From Streptosporangiales bacterium (GTDB taxonomy: Bacteria > Actinomycetota > Actinomycetes > Streptosporangiales > WHST01): a stretch of 46,258 nt of DNA. Position numbers and translations under genes: made by a program. The stretch covers positions 1 to 46,258 of the forward strand of contig WHTA01000046.1 in the NCBI GenBank assembly GCA_009379825.1, read 5' to 3'. Each line of letters starts with the position of its first letter. Positions within the stretch are counted from its first letter, which is position 1. The notes below the pieces were generated by a model. It searched no databases, was not told the origin of the DNA, and saw only the letters and a list, made by a program, of their open reading frames with translations. Shown piece after piece: positions 35,071 through 44,202 of the stretch.

Positions 35071-35862
35071 GTGGGGACCCCCGCGAAGTCGGAGAGCCTG
35101 TCGTCGGTCGACCGCGCGATCTCGATGCTCGAGGCGCTCGCGGAGTCCGGCAGCCTGACCGCGACCCAGCTGGCACGCCGGCTGGACACCGGCAAGGCCA
35201 CGGCGTTCCGGCTGGCCAGGTCGCTGGTCGCGCGGGGCTGGGTCGTCCAGGACCGCGACCGCAGCTACCGGCTCGGCCCGGGCGCGCTGACCCTCGCGGT
35301 GCACGCGTCGGCCACGCTCGACCTGCGTACGCAGCTGCTGGCCGTGATGCACGAGCTGCACGAGGCGACCGGCGAGACGATCCACCTGACCAAGCTGGAC
35401 GGCAGGCACATCGTCTACCTCGAACAGCTGATGTCGCCGCAGCCGGTGCTGTCCGTCGCCATGCTCGGCAGCAAGTCGCCGGCGCACTGCGTCTCGCCTG
35501 GGCTGGCGCAGCTCGCCTGCCTGCCCGCGGCCCAGCTCGACTGGGTGCTCGCCGGGGAGCTCGAACGGCACACCCCGGCCACGCTGACCGACCCGGACGC
35601 GTTACGGCAGGAGCTGGCCAACGTGCGGCAACGCGGCTACGCCGTCAACCGCGGCGCATTCCGGCCCGAGGTCGGCGGCGTGGGCATCGCCGTCACCGAC
35701 GACCGCGGCCTGCCGGTGGCCGGCCTGTCCATCTGCATGCCGGTGTACCGCCTGGACGACAAGGACATCGCCGCGCTCGGCGCGCTGCTGCAGGCCGTGG
35801 CGGCGAAGGCCAAGCAGCACCTGCGCGACGAGGCGGCGCGGCCACCGCTCGGCCCGCGATGA
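35071..35862 (+). CDS. IclR family transcriptional regulator
   Basis: A 263-residue regulator with an N-terminal winged helix (about 10-70; TATQLARRLDTGKATAFRLA) and a C-terminal IclR effector domain (about 80-255; LSICMPVYRLDD near the end). It is divergent from the catabolic operon at 29897-34931 and probably controls it. The GTG start at 35071 has no ribosome site and may be leaderless. Its stop overlaps the start of the ABC ATPase as ATGA, so the two are coupled. Confidence 0.9.
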   Translation: MGTPAKSESLSSVDRAISMLEALAESGSLTATQLARRLDTGKATAFRLARSLVARGWVVQDRDRSYRLGPGALTLAVHASATLDLRTQLLAVMHELHEATGETIHLTKLDGRHIVYLEQLMSPQPVLSVAMLGSKSPAHCVSPGLAQLACLPAAQLDWVLAGELERHTPATLTDPDALRQELANVRQRGYAVNRGAFRPEVGGVGIAVTDDRGLPVAGLSICMPVYRLDDKDIAALGALLQAVAAKAKQHLRDEAARPPLGPR

Positions 35863-36599
35863 CCGACGACCTGATCATGCTGGCCGGCGTGAGCAAGTGG
35901 TTCGGCGACACGCAGGTGCTCGACGGCGTCGACCTCACCGTCCGCCGCGGCGAGGTCGTGGTGCTGATCGGTCCCTCCGGTGCCGGCAAGTCCACGCTGT
36001 GCCGCACGATTAACGGGCTGGAGACCGTCGATGTCGGCACCGTCACCGTGGACGGCCGGCCGCTGCCCACCGAGCCGAAGGCGCTCGCCCAGCTGCGGGC
36101 CGCGGTCGCCATGGTCTTCCAGCAGTTCAACCTGTTCGCGCACAAGACCGCGCTGGAGAACGTCACCCTCGGCCCCATCCGGGTGCGGCGGCTGGCGCCC
36201 GACGCCGCAGCCGCCGAAGCGACGGACCTGCTGGCTCGGGTGGGCGTGGCCGAACACGCCGCCAAGTACCCGGCCGAGCTGTCCGGCGGCCAGCAGCAAC
36301 GGGTCGCCATCGCCCGCGCCCTGGCCATGCAGCCGAAGGCCATCCTCTTCGACGAGCCCACCTCCGCGCTCGACCTGGAGATGATCAAGGAGGTGCTCGA
36401 CGTGATGACCGACCTCGCCGACGCCGGGATGACCATGCTCGTGGTAACGCACGAGATGGGGTTCGCCCGCCGGGCGGCCGACCGGGTGTGCTTCCTCGCC
36501 GACGGCCGGCTCGTCGAGGAGAACACCCCCGTCGAGTTCTTCGGCAACCCCTCGACCCCGCGGGCCAAGGAGTTCCTCGGCAGCCTGCTCGACGGCTAG
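35859..36599 (+). CDS. polar amino acid-type ABC transporter ATP-binding protein (orphan)
   Basis: A 246-residue ATPase like GlnQ/HisP: Walker A GPSGAGKST (38-46), Q-loop VFQQFNLF, signature LSGGQQQR, Walker B ILFDEPTSALD and the switch His in VTHEMGF. Such subunits energise amino acid uptake. No permease or binding protein is next to it. It is translationally coupled to the IclR gene, and its stop overlaps the convergent TRAP permease stop by 4 bases. It may serve a transporter encoded elsewhere, or be what remains of a longer operon. Confidence 0.92.
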   Translation: MTDDLIMLAGVSKWFGDTQVLDGVDLTVRRGEVVVLIGPSGAGKSTLCRTINGLETVDVGTVTVDGRPLPTEPKALAQLRAAVAMVFQQFNLFAHKTALENVTLGPIRVRRLAPDAAAAEATDLLARVGVAEHAAKYPAELSGGQQQRVAIARALAMQPKAILFDEPTSALDLEMIKEVLDVMTDLADAGMTMLVVTHEMGFARRAADRVCFLADGRLVEENTPVEFFGNPSTPRAKEFLGSLLDG

Positions 36600-38806
36600 G
36601 ACGTCACCTCGGCCACCTTGGTCTTCCGGCCACTGAACCACTGCAGGCCGAACACGAGCGCGAACGCCGCGAGGCCGATCACGTCGCTCACCAGACCACT
36701 ATGGATCAGCGCGAGGCCACCGGCGATCGCGACCAGCCGCAGCGGCCAGAACACCGCGGTCTTCACGTAGCCGACGACACCGACCCCCACGAGCGTCGCG
36801 CCGATCATCGCGGTGATGATCGTCCAGATCAGCAGCGGCCAGATGATGTCGCCCTGCAGCAACAGCTCCGGCGACAGCACGAGGATGTACGGCACGAGGA
36901 AGCCGGAGATCGCGATCCGCACCGACTGCACGCCGGTACGCACCGGGCTGCCGCCGGAGATGCCGGCGGCAGCGAACCCGGCCAGGCATACCGGCGGCGT
37001 GATGTCCGCCATCACCCCGAAGTAGAAGACGAACATGTGCGCGGCGAGCAACATGGCGACGGTCGGGTCCTCAGCGCCACCCTTGAGGATCGCGATGATC
37101 GCCGGCGCGGCCAGCGTCGCGGTGATCACGTAGTTGGCGGTGGTGGGCAGGCCCATGCCGAGGATCAGGCACGCGATCATCACCATCACGAGCGTCGGGA
37201 TGAGGTACCCGCCGGCGAGCGCGACGAGACCGCCGCTGAGCTTGAGGCCGAGCCCGGTCAACGTGATGACACCCGCGACCATGCCGGCCGCCGCACACGC
37301 CGCGATGATCGGCAGCGCGATGCGCGCCGCGTCGACCATCCCGTCGAGGAAGGTCCTCGGGGTGATCTTGTCTTGCATCTGCCGCCAGCGGCCAAGTACC
37401 GCATACACCACCTGGGCGAGCAGGTTCACCCCGACGCTGAACCCGATACCGATGATGGCCGCCCTGATCGGCGAGTACCCCATCGAGAGGAAGACGAAGA
37501 GCACGATGATCGGGAAGACCAGGTAACCCCTCGTGCGCAAGAGGTTGACCACGCTGGGCAGCGCCGCCCGCGGCAGGCCGAGGATGCCCAGCTTCTTCGA
37601 CTCGTAGTGCACGACCACGAACTGGGCCGCGAAGAACAGCGCGGCCGGGATGATCGCCGCCTTCATGATCTCCAGGTACGGCACCCCGGTCATGTCGATC
37701 ATGATGAACGCCGCGGCCCCCATGACCGGCGGTGCGATCTGGCCACCGGTCGACGACGCGGCCTCGACGGCGCCAGCGAACTCCTTGCTGTAGCCAGCCT
37801 TCTTCATCATGGGAATGGTGAACGCGCCGTTGCTCACCACGTTGGCGATCGAGCTGCCGGTGATGGTGCCGGAGAAGGCGCTCGTGACGACGCCGACCTT
37901 GGCCGTGCCTCCGGTCATCCAGCCGGTCGCACCGAAGGCGAACTCGGTGAAGAACTTCTCCATGCCGGTGCGTTGCAGCATGGCCGCGAAGATCATGAAC
38001 AAGAAGATGAACGTCGAGGAGATGGCGATAGGGGTGCCCAACACGCCCTCGGTCGTCAGGAACGACGTCGAGACGATGCGGTCCAGGCTGTACCCCTGGT
38101 GGTTGAGGAACCCGGGCATCCAGGGCCCCACGTACGCGTACGCCAGCATCACCGTGGCAACCACGACAAGCGCCGTGCCGATGGCGCGCTGCGCGGCGAC
38201 GAGCACGAGCAGGATGCCGATGACGCCGACGGCGGTGTTCGACGCCACGATCTCGCCGGCCGACGCGATGATCTCCTCGGAGTTGACGAAGATGTAGAGC
38301 CCGGCGAAGAAGCCCAGCCCGGAGAGCAGTACGTCGGCGATCGGCATCCCGCCGACCCGCAGCGGCAGGTAACGGGCGGCCTGCACCGCCGCGAGCACCA
38401 CGAACGCGGGCCCGGCGACGTAGACGTGTGCCTCGCCCATCACCACGAGCCAGCCGAGCACCGCAAGAGCGGATGCGCTCGCGACCCAACCGCGGATCTG
38501 TTCGCGACGGCGGTGCTGCGGCTTCGCCGGGTAGAGGAGGAAGATCAGACCGAGCCCGAAAGCCAGGTGGAACGTGCGCTGCTGATGGCTCGGCAACGTG
38601 CCGAAGATGCCCGTGTACAGGTGGAACGTGCTGAGCGTCAGGGCGATCACGTAGATGGCCGCGCGCCAGAACCTGGCCATCTCCCTCCGCACACCCGGGG
38701 TAGCGTGCGCGAAGCCGGTCGCCTCGAGCTTCGCGACGCCCTCGGCGACCTCACGCTTGACTTCTTCGACGTCCTGCTGTGCAGGGGGAACCGGCTGCGC
38801 CGTCAT
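36596..38806 (-). CDS. TRAP transporter fused permease (TAXI type)
   Basis: A 736-residue membrane protein combining the small (DctQ-like, about the first 180 residues) and large (DctM-like) TRAP subunits, with about 18 predicted membrane segments. Large-subunit marks include FSGTITGSSIANVVSNGAFT, EAASSTGGQIAPPVMGAAAF and GMGLPTTANYVITATLAAPA. TRAP systems import organic acids with Na+ using an extracellular binding protein. The ATG overlaps the upstream DUF1850 stop as ATGA. Confidence 0.95.
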   Translation of the reverse strand: MTAQPVPPAQQDVEEVKREVAEGVAKLEATGFAHATPGVRREMARFWRAAIYVIALTLSTFHLYTGIFGTLPSHQQRTFHLAFGLGLIFLLYPAKPQHRRREQIRGWVASASALAVLGWLVVMGEAHVYVAGPAFVVLAAVQAARYLPLRVGGMPIADVLLSGLGFFAGLYIFVNSEEIIASAGEIVASNTAVGVIGILLVLVAAQRAIGTALVVVATVMLAYAYVGPWMPGFLNHQGYSLDRIVSTSFLTTEGVLGTPIAISSTFIFLFMIFAAMLQRTGMEKFFTEFAFGATGWMTGGTAKVGVVTSAFSGTITGSSIANVVSNGAFTIPMMKKAGYSKEFAGAVEAASSTGGQIAPPVMGAAAFIMIDMTGVPYLEIMKAAIIPAALFFAAQFVVVHYESKKLGILGLPRAALPSVVNLLRTRGYLVFPIIVLFVFLSMGYSPIRAAIIGIGFSVGVNLLAQVVYAVLGRWRQMQDKITPRTFLDGMVDAARIALPIIAACAAAGMVAGVITLTGLGLKLSGGLVALAGGYLIPTLVMVMIACLILGMGLPTTANYVITATLAAPAIIAILKGGAEDPTVAMLLAAHMFVFYFGVMADITPPVCLAGFAAAGISGGSPVRTGVQSVRIAISGFLVPYILVLSPELLLQGDIIWPLLIWTIITAMIGATLVGVGVVGYVKTAVFWPLRLVAIAGGLALIHSGLVSDVIGLAAFALVFGLQWFSGRKTKVAEVTS

Positions 38807-39375
38807 CGTCGCTCCTCGTGCTCGCGCGGGATGGTGCCGCCGACGCGCAGCTCCACCGGCTTTCGCGCCCCCACCAGCTCGAGCAACCGCAGCCGCTGAC
38901 CATCCGCGAACGTGACCGTATGGTCCACCTTCGGGCCACCCGTCAGCAACGGGACCGTCCCGAGCACCCGACCGTGATGGTCCACGCGAAACTCCCCTCG
39001 CACGTGGCGGAACGTCGTACGGACACCGTCGATGGTTTCCGAGCCGGCCGGCAGGTTCGCTCCGAACTGGTCGAACCGCAGCTCTTCCATATGAATGCCA
39101 CCGGCACCGACGGAGAAGGTCTCCGCGACCTCACGTTTGGTCACCGAGTGGATGTGGGTCAGCGTGAACCGCTCACCGTCGAGAACCGGCCGGCTGTACA
39201 CCACCCGACCCGTGTGGGGGTCGACGAACTCCAGCCGCGGCCGGGAGTCCGCCATCGCGGCGCCACCTACGAGCAGCGCCGCGACCAGACCTACGGTCAG
39301 GATTGCCCCCGTCCGCACCCGGTGCCGGACCAGGCCGCCACCGGATGCGGCTCGTACGGCAGTCCTCAGTCGCAC
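38803..39375 (-). CDS. DUF1850 protein of the TAXI-TRAP operon
   Basis: About 190 residues: a short basic N-terminus, one hydrophobic segment (TGAILTVGLVAALLVGGAAM) and a beta-rich domain with FTLTHIHSVTKREVAETF, the DUF1850 hallmark. Proteins of this family are commonly encoded between the TAXI binding protein and the fused permease; the role is unknown. The GTG at 39375 overlaps the binding-protein stop by 10 bases; a start further in (for example at VRHRVRTG) is possible. Confidence 0.75.
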   Translation of the reverse strand: MRLRTAVRAASGGGLVRHRVRTGAILTVGLVAALLVGGAAMADSRPRLEFVDPHTGRVVYSRPVLDGERFTLTHIHSVTKREVAETFSVGAGGIHMEELRFDQFGANLPAGSETIDGVRTTFRHVRGEFRVDHHGRVLGTVPLLTGGPKVDHTVTFADGQRLRLLELVGARKPVELRVGGTIPREHEERR

Positions 39376-40364
39376 GACTTCGTGTCGAGGTACTTCTTCG
39401 AACCCGGGTGCATCTTGATGTTGCCCCGCGCCTCGTCGGCGGTATCGACCTTCAGCTCCTTGGAGACCTCGTGCTCCATCTCCCCGGCCTGCTCGTACAT
39501 GGTCTGGGTGAGCTTGCACGCGGTGTCGTCGTCGAGCTCCGACGTGCCGTAGAGCGTGGCCCAGTTGGTCACCGTCGTCGACTTCGTCGAGTCGCCGTAG
39601 GTGCCTGCCGGGACGTCGATCTGGTTGTACGTCGGGTCGTCCTCCTGCAGCTTCGTCAGCACGTCGTCGGAGACGGACACCACCTCGACCGGCGTGGAGG
39701 TGGAGATCTCCGAGATGCTGCCTGCCGGCATCGCCAGCGCGGCGAACGCGGCGTCGACCTGACCGTCCTTCAGCTTGGTCGCGGCGTCGTCGAAGTCGCT
39801 CTGGAACTGCTTGACGTCCTTCTCCGGGTCCATGCCATAGGCCTCCATGATCTGCACGAAGGCCAGCGCAGTGCCGCTGCCGGGCGGACCGATGTCGACC
39901 CGCTTGCCCTTGAGGTCGGCGAACGTCTTGATACCGGACTTCTTCGAGGCCACCATCTGGTACACCTCGTGGTACACGTTGCCGAGCGAGACGATGTCCT
40001 CGACCGGCTTGCCCTCGAACTCGGCACCCTTGCCCTCGGACGCCTGGGACGAGAGGCCGTTGATCGCCATGATGAGGTCGACCTCACCCTGGTCGAGCAG
40101 CTTGAGGTTCTCGACGCTCGCGCCGCTGGCCTGGGTGCTGACGTTGACGCCCTTGATCTCCGAGGTCCACTTCTGGGCGATCTCGCCACCGAGCGGGAAG
40201 TAGGTACCGCCGGTCGACCCGGTCGCCATGGTCAGCTGGCCGCCGCCACCGCCCTTCCCCTCGCTCTCCTGGGGCGTCGAGCAGCCGGACAGGGCCAGCG
40301 CTCCGGTCGTGAGGAGGACGATGCCACCCGTGAGGAGACGGTGTCTCCGGTTACCGCTCTTCAT
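39366..40364 (-). CDS. TAXI family TRAP transporter solute-binding lipoprotein
   Basis: A 332-residue extracytoplasmic binding protein. The signal peptide ends in the lipobox L-S-G-C28, then a Gly-rich linker and the TAXI start LTMATGSTGGTYFPLGGEIA; later VDIGPPGSGTA and MHPGSKKYLD are typical. It captures the solute (often glutamate or a dicarboxylate) for the fused permease. It is the first gene of the operon. Confidence 0.95.
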   Translation of the reverse strand: MKSGNRRHRLLTGGIVLLTTGALALSGCSTPQESEGKGGGGGQLTMATGSTGGTYFPLGGEIAQKWTSEIKGVNVSTQASGASVENLKLLDQGEVDLIMAINGLSSQASEGKGAEFEGKPVEDIVSLGNVYHEVYQMVASKKSGIKTFADLKGKRVDIGPPGSGTALAFVQIMEAYGMDPEKDVKQFQSDFDDAATKLKDGQVDAAFAALAMPAGSISEISTSTPVEVVSVSDDVLTKLQEDDPTYNQIDVPAGTYGDSTKSTTVTNWATLYGTSELDDDTACKLTQTMYEQAGEMEHEVSKELKVDTADEARGNIKMHPGSKKYLDTKSCD

Positions 40365-40543
40365 CGTTTCCTACATCCTTCCTGGCAGCGGCCGGTTGAG
40401 CGCGGATCCAGTGGCGTTGATTGTGGTGGAACCCCGGTCTTGGTGCAAGCATTACCTTCGAAGGGAATGCGGACGTTACCGAAGCGTCCCCAAGGCATCC
40501 GCATTCTTGCGCGAGGGCCGACCCCGCCTGACAGGATGCTTCG

Positions 40544-42562
40544 ATGAGCAATACGACCGAAGCACTCGTGGCACCGTACGGCACGTGGGAGTCGCCGATC
40601 GACGCCAGCCAGGTCGCCGGGACCGTACGCAGGCTGAACTGGCCCGGGCTCGTCGGCGACGAGCTGTGGTGGGTCGAAGGCGGCGGCGAGGACAGCGGCC
40701 GCGACACCCTCATGCGGCGCAGCGCCGACGGCACGGTCGCCGAGCTGCTGCCCGCACCCTGGTGGACGCGCAACCGGCTGCACGAGTACGGCGGCTGCCC
40801 GTGGGCGGCGGTGGCCGAGGGTACAGCGGTGGTATTCACGCACTGGCTGGACCACCGGATCTACCGGTTCGACCTGGCCGCAGACACCGCCGTACCGCTC
40901 ACGCCGCAGCCGGCGCAGGAAGCCGGTCTGCGGTACGCCGACCTGGTGCCGGGCGCCCCGGGCGAGCTACTCGCAGTGCGGGAGCGGCATACCGACGGTC
41001 ACATCGACCGACACATCGTGGCCGTACCGCTGGACGGTTCCGCCGCCGACGACCCGCCCGCGGTCCGCGAGGTGGTCGGCGGGTCGCATTTCCTGGCCAA
41101 CCCCCGGCTGTCCCCGAACGGGCGGCGGCTGGCCTGGCTGGCGTGGGACCACCCCGACATGCCGTGGGACGCAACCGAGCTGCGGGTCGGCGAGCTCGAC
41201 CCCGACGGCACCGTGCATCGCTACCAGACCGTGCTCGGCGGCCACAACAAGTCCGCGGTGCCCGCGGAGTCGGTGTTCCAGCCGGAGTGGGCCGACGACG
41301 ACTCGCTCTACGCAGTCGCCGACCGTACCGGCTGGTGGAACCTGTACCGGGTGCCGCGCGACGGCGGCGAGCCGACGCCGCTGTGCGAGCGGGGGGAAGA
41401 GTTCGGCCGGCCGCTGTGGATGCCGGGCTTCCGCACGTACGCCGTACTCGCCGACGGCCGGCTGGCGGTTACGCACAGCGGCGCGGAGAGCAGCTCGCTG
41501 AGCGTGCTCGACCCGGCGTCCCGCGAGCTCACGGCTATCGACCTGTCCGGCTCCGACCTCGGTGCCAGCCCGGAGTTCGGCAGCGTGCTCAGCAGCGACG
41601 GCCACCGGATCGTCACCCTGGCGTCCAGCGCGACGGAGCACCTGGCCGTGGTCGTGGTCGACCCGGGCAGCGGGTCGGTCACCGTCGAGCGCCAGAGCAT
41701 CGACCCCGCCGCGCTGCCCGACCTCGGCTGCCTGCCCGAGGTGGAACAGCTGACGCTCTCCAGCGCGGACGGCAAGGCCATCCACGCGAACGTCTACCCG
41801 CCCCGCAACCCGTGGTACGAGGCGCCGGACGACGACCTGCCGCCGTACATCGTGCAGGTGCACGGTGGCCCCACGGCGAAGTCGCCGGCCAGGATGAACC
41901 TCGAGTTCGCGTACTTCACCAGCCGCGGCATCGGGGTCATCGACGTCAACTACGGCGGCTCCGCCGGCTACGGCAGGCAGTACAGGGAACGGCTGCGCGG
42001 GCTGTGGGGCATCGTGGACGTCCAGGACTGCGCGGACGCGGCGCTGGCGCTGGCCGAGGCCGGCCGCGCCGACCGGAACCGGCTGGCCATCAGGGGCGGC
42101 AGCGCCGGTGGCTGGACGGTGCTCGCCTCTGTGACGGGCGGGGACACGTACGCCTGCGGCGTCTCCTACTTCGGCGTCGCCGAGCTGGTCACGTTCGCCG
42201 CAGACACGCACGACTTCGAGTCGCGCTACCTGGACGGTCTGATCGGTCCGTTGCCAGAGGCGCGGCAGATCTACGAGGAGCGGTCGCCGCTGGCACACGC
42301 CGACGACGTCCGCTGTCCCGTACTCCTGCTGCAGGGCCTCGAGGACGAGGTCGTGCCGCCCTCGCAGTCGGAGATGTTCCGCGACGCGCTGGCGAAGAAG
42401 CAGATCCGGCACGCGTACCTGGCGTTCGAGGGCGAGCAGCACGGCTTCCGCAAGGCGGAGACGATCGTCGCGAGCGTACAGGCGGAGCTGTCGTTCTACG
42501 GTCAGATCATGGGTTTCGACCCGCCGGGGGTACCGAAGCTGACGTTGGAGGGGCACGCATGA
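40544..42562 (+). CDS. S9 family peptidase (prolyl oligopeptidase type)
   Basis: A 672-residue serine peptidase with an N-terminal beta-propeller (about 20-410) and a C-terminal hydrolase domain. The triad is Ser520 in GGSAGGWTVL, Asp601 in LEDEVVPPSQS and His633 in EQHGFRK. It lacks a signal peptide. It is a distant relative of the S9 protein at 10891-12771. The stop overlaps the next start as ATGA, coupling it to a YbaK-like gene. Confidence 0.93.
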   Translation: MSNTTEALVAPYGTWESPIDASQVAGTVRRLNWPGLVGDELWWVEGGGEDSGRDTLMRRSADGTVAELLPAPWWTRNRLHEYGGCPWAAVAEGTAVVFTHWLDHRIYRFDLAADTAVPLTPQPAQEAGLRYADLVPGAPGELLAVRERHTDGHIDRHIVAVPLDGSAADDPPAVREVVGGSHFLANPRLSPNGRRLAWLAWDHPDMPWDATELRVGELDPDGTVHRYQTVLGGHNKSAVPAESVFQPEWADDDSLYAVADRTGWWNLYRVPRDGGEPTPLCERGEEFGRPLWMPGFRTYAVLADGRLAVTHSGAESSSLSVLDPASRELTAIDLSGSDLGASPEFGSVLSSDGHRIVTLASSATEHLAVVVVDPGSGSVTVERQSIDPAALPDLGCLPEVEQLTLSSADGKAIHANVYPPRNPWYEAPDDDLPPYIVQVHGGPTAKSPARMNLEFAYFTSRGIGVIDVNYGGSAGYGRQYRERLRGLWGIVDVQDCADAALALAEAGRADRNRLAIRGGSAGGWTVLASVTGGDTYACGVSYFGVAELVTFAADTHDFESRYLDGLIGPLPEARQIYEERSPLAHADDVRCPVLLLQGLEDEVVPPSQSEMFRDALAKKQIRHAYLAFEGEQHGFRKAETIVASVQAELSFYGQIMGFDPPGVPKLTLEGHA

Positions 42563-43101
42563 GCGGTGGCACGCTGACCTGGGCACCCGCACTCGACCGT
42601 CAGGACCTGCTCGCCGAGCCCGTGGTCGCCACTCTTCGGGAGTGGCCGGCCGCTGCCGAGGCGACGGTCGCCGAGATCGACCCGACGCTGGCCGACACCG
42701 CGGAGTTCTGCGCGCACTACGGCATCGCGCTCGCCGAGTCGGCCAACTGCGTCGTCGTCGCCGGCAAGCGCGGCGGCGAGGTGTCGTACGCGGCCTGCAT
42801 GATCCTGGCGACCACGCGGGCCGACGTGAACACCGTGGTACGCAAGCGGTTGGCGGCCAGGAAGGCGTCGTTCGCACCGATGGACGACGCCGTCGCGCTG
42901 ACCGGCATGGAGTACGGCGGCATCACCCCGATCGGCGTGCCCGCCGACTGGCCGGTGCTCGTCGACGCCGCGGTGGCCGACGCGCCGTGGGCGGTCATCG
43001 GCAGCGGCCTGCGCCGGTCGAAGCTCGCCGTCCCAGGCAAGGCGCTGACCACACTGCCGACCGCGGAGGTCGTCGAAGGCCTGGCCACCCCCTTCGAGTA
43101 G
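42559..43101 (+). CDS. YbaK/EbsC family protein (aminoacyl-tRNA deacylase-like)
   Basis: A 180-residue YbaK domain protein. Visible blocks are the N-terminal AEIDPTLADTAEFCAHYGIA, NCVVVAGKRGGEVSYAACMI, RADVNTVVRKRLAARKASF and the GITPIGVP loop. The domain removes wrongly attached amino acids from tRNA (Cys-tRNAPro and similar), though many members are unassigned. It is coupled to the S9 peptidase by a 4-base overlap, and a stem-loop follows directly after its stop. Confidence 0.88.
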   Translation: MSGGTLTWAPALDRQDLLAEPVVATLREWPAAAEATVAEIDPTLADTAEFCAHYGIALAESANCVVVAGKRGGEVSYAACMILATTRADVNTVVRKRLAARKASFAPMDDAVALTGMEYGGITPIGVPADWPVLVDAAVADAPWAVIGSGLRRSKLAVPGKALTTLPTAEVVEGLATPFE

Positions 43102-43139
43102 CGCGCCACACCCGGCCGTGACCGGGTGAAACCGGCGCG
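43102..43139 (+). terminator. nested hairpin after the YbaK-like gene
   Basis: CACCCGG-CCGTGA-CCGGGTG forms a perfect 7-base inner stem. CGCGCC (43102-43107) and GGCGCG (43134-43139) can pair outside it. It begins right after the stop codon. No U-tract. Confidence 0.5.
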
Positions 43140-43156
43140 TGGGCGTGGTGAAACCG
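43125..43156. repeat. two direct repeats GGTGAAACCG, 22 bases apart
   Basis: GGTGAAACCG occurs at 43125-43134 and 43147-43156, a spacing of about two helical turns, upstream of the DrrA-type gene. Each copy has GGT...ACC half symmetry. This looks like a paired regulator site. Confidence 0.45.
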
Positions 43157-43203
43157 CACCGCGCGAACGTTGCTCCTGGCTACCGAGCGACAGGAGCAAC
43201 TCG

Positions 43204-44202
43204 ATGACAACCGCTGTCCATGCCCGCGGCCTGGTCAAGGCGTTCGGCGACGTACGCGCCGTCGACCAGGTCGATCTCGACATCCGCACGGGCGAGATCT
43301 TCGGCGTACTCGGCCCGAACGGCGCCGGTAAGACCACCATGCTGCGGATGCTGGCCACCCTGCTGACCATCGACGAGGGGGACGCCTCGATCTTCGGCGT
43401 GGACGTCCGCCGCGAACCACACCGGGTGCGGCAGCTGGTCGGCGTCACCGGACAGTACGCGTCCGTGGACGAGAACCTGACCGCCGCCGAGAACCTGTGG
43501 CTGTTCGGCCGGCTGCAGGGCGTCGGCAGCCGGCGCGCCCGCGCCACTGCGGCCGAGCTGCTCGCGCAGTTCGACCTGGTGGCGGCCGCGGACAAGCGGA
43601 TCGCCCAGTTCTCCGGCGGGATGCGACGCCGGCTCGATCTGGCGGCGAGCCTCATCACCCGGCCGCCGCTGATCTTCCTCGACGAGCCGACCACCGGCCT
43701 GGATCCGCGTACCAGGGGCCAGATGTGGGACACCATCCGCGCGCTCGTGTCGAACGGCTGCACCGTCCTGCTGACCACGCAGTACCTGGACGAGGCGGAC
43801 CAGCTCGCCGACCGGGTCGCCGTCATCGACCACGGCCGCAAGGTCGCCGAGGGCACGCCCGAGGAGCTGAAGACCTCGGTGGGCGCCTCGACGCTGCGGC
43901 TTCAGCTCACCGCGGACGCGGACCGCTCACTCGCGGTGGACGTCGTACGCCGGCAGCTCGGCGAGGAGCCGGTCCACACACCGGAGTCCGGGCGGTTGAG
44001 CGTCGCGCTCGACACCCCCGACCGCGCCGCCGACGTGCTGATCGGGCTGCGGCAGGCGGGCGTCCACATCTCCTCGGTGAGCGTCGACCAGCCCACCCTC
44101 GACGAGGTCTTCCTCGCAATGACTGGGCGCGGGACCGCGTCCGAGCAGGGCACCGAGAACTCAACAGCCAACGACGAACCCGTCCAGGAGATGGCCCGAT
44201 GA
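43204..44202 (+). CDS. ABC transporter ATP-binding protein, daunorubicin-resistance (DrrA) type
   Basis: A 332-residue ATPase: Walker A GPNGAGKTT (37-45), Q-loop TGQYASVDENLTA, signature FSGGMRRRLDLA, Walker B LIFLDEPTTGLD, switch in LLTTQYLDEADQLAD, and the C-terminal DrrA extension (VDQPTLDEVFLAMTG). Such ATPases power drug or lipid export together with a DrrB permease. CAGGAG lies 8 bases before the ATG. Its stop overlaps the permease start as ATGA, but that permease gene has an internal stop. Confidence 0.93.
   Translation: MTTAVHARGLVKAFGDVRAVDQVDLDIRTGEIFGVLGPNGAGKTTMLRMLATLLTIDEGDASIFGVDVRREPHRVRQLVGVTGQYASVDENLTAAENLWLFGRLQGVGSRRARATAAELLAQFDLVAAADKRIAQFSGGMRRRLDLAASLITRPPLIFLDEPTTGLDPRTRGQMWDTIRALVSNGCTVLLTTQYLDEADQLADRVAVIDHGRKVAEGTPEELKTSVGASTLRLQLTADADRSLAVDVVRRQLGEEPVHTPESGRLSVALDTPDRAADVLIGLRQAGVHISSVSVDQPTLDEVFLAMTGRGTASEQGTENSTANDEPVQEMAR

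Noticed and set aside
36488-38899. 803-codon plus-strand frame opposite the TRAP permease
   Set aside because: Composition (Asp/His/Arg/Glu repeats) is typical of antisense to a hydrophobic protein. The permease frame is clearly real.
40228-43101. 957-codon open frame on the plus strand overlapping the S9 and YbaK genes
   Set aside because: Arg/Gly/Pro-rich shadow of high-GC coding sequence. It only becomes YbaK-like at its end, where the true gene starts at 42559.
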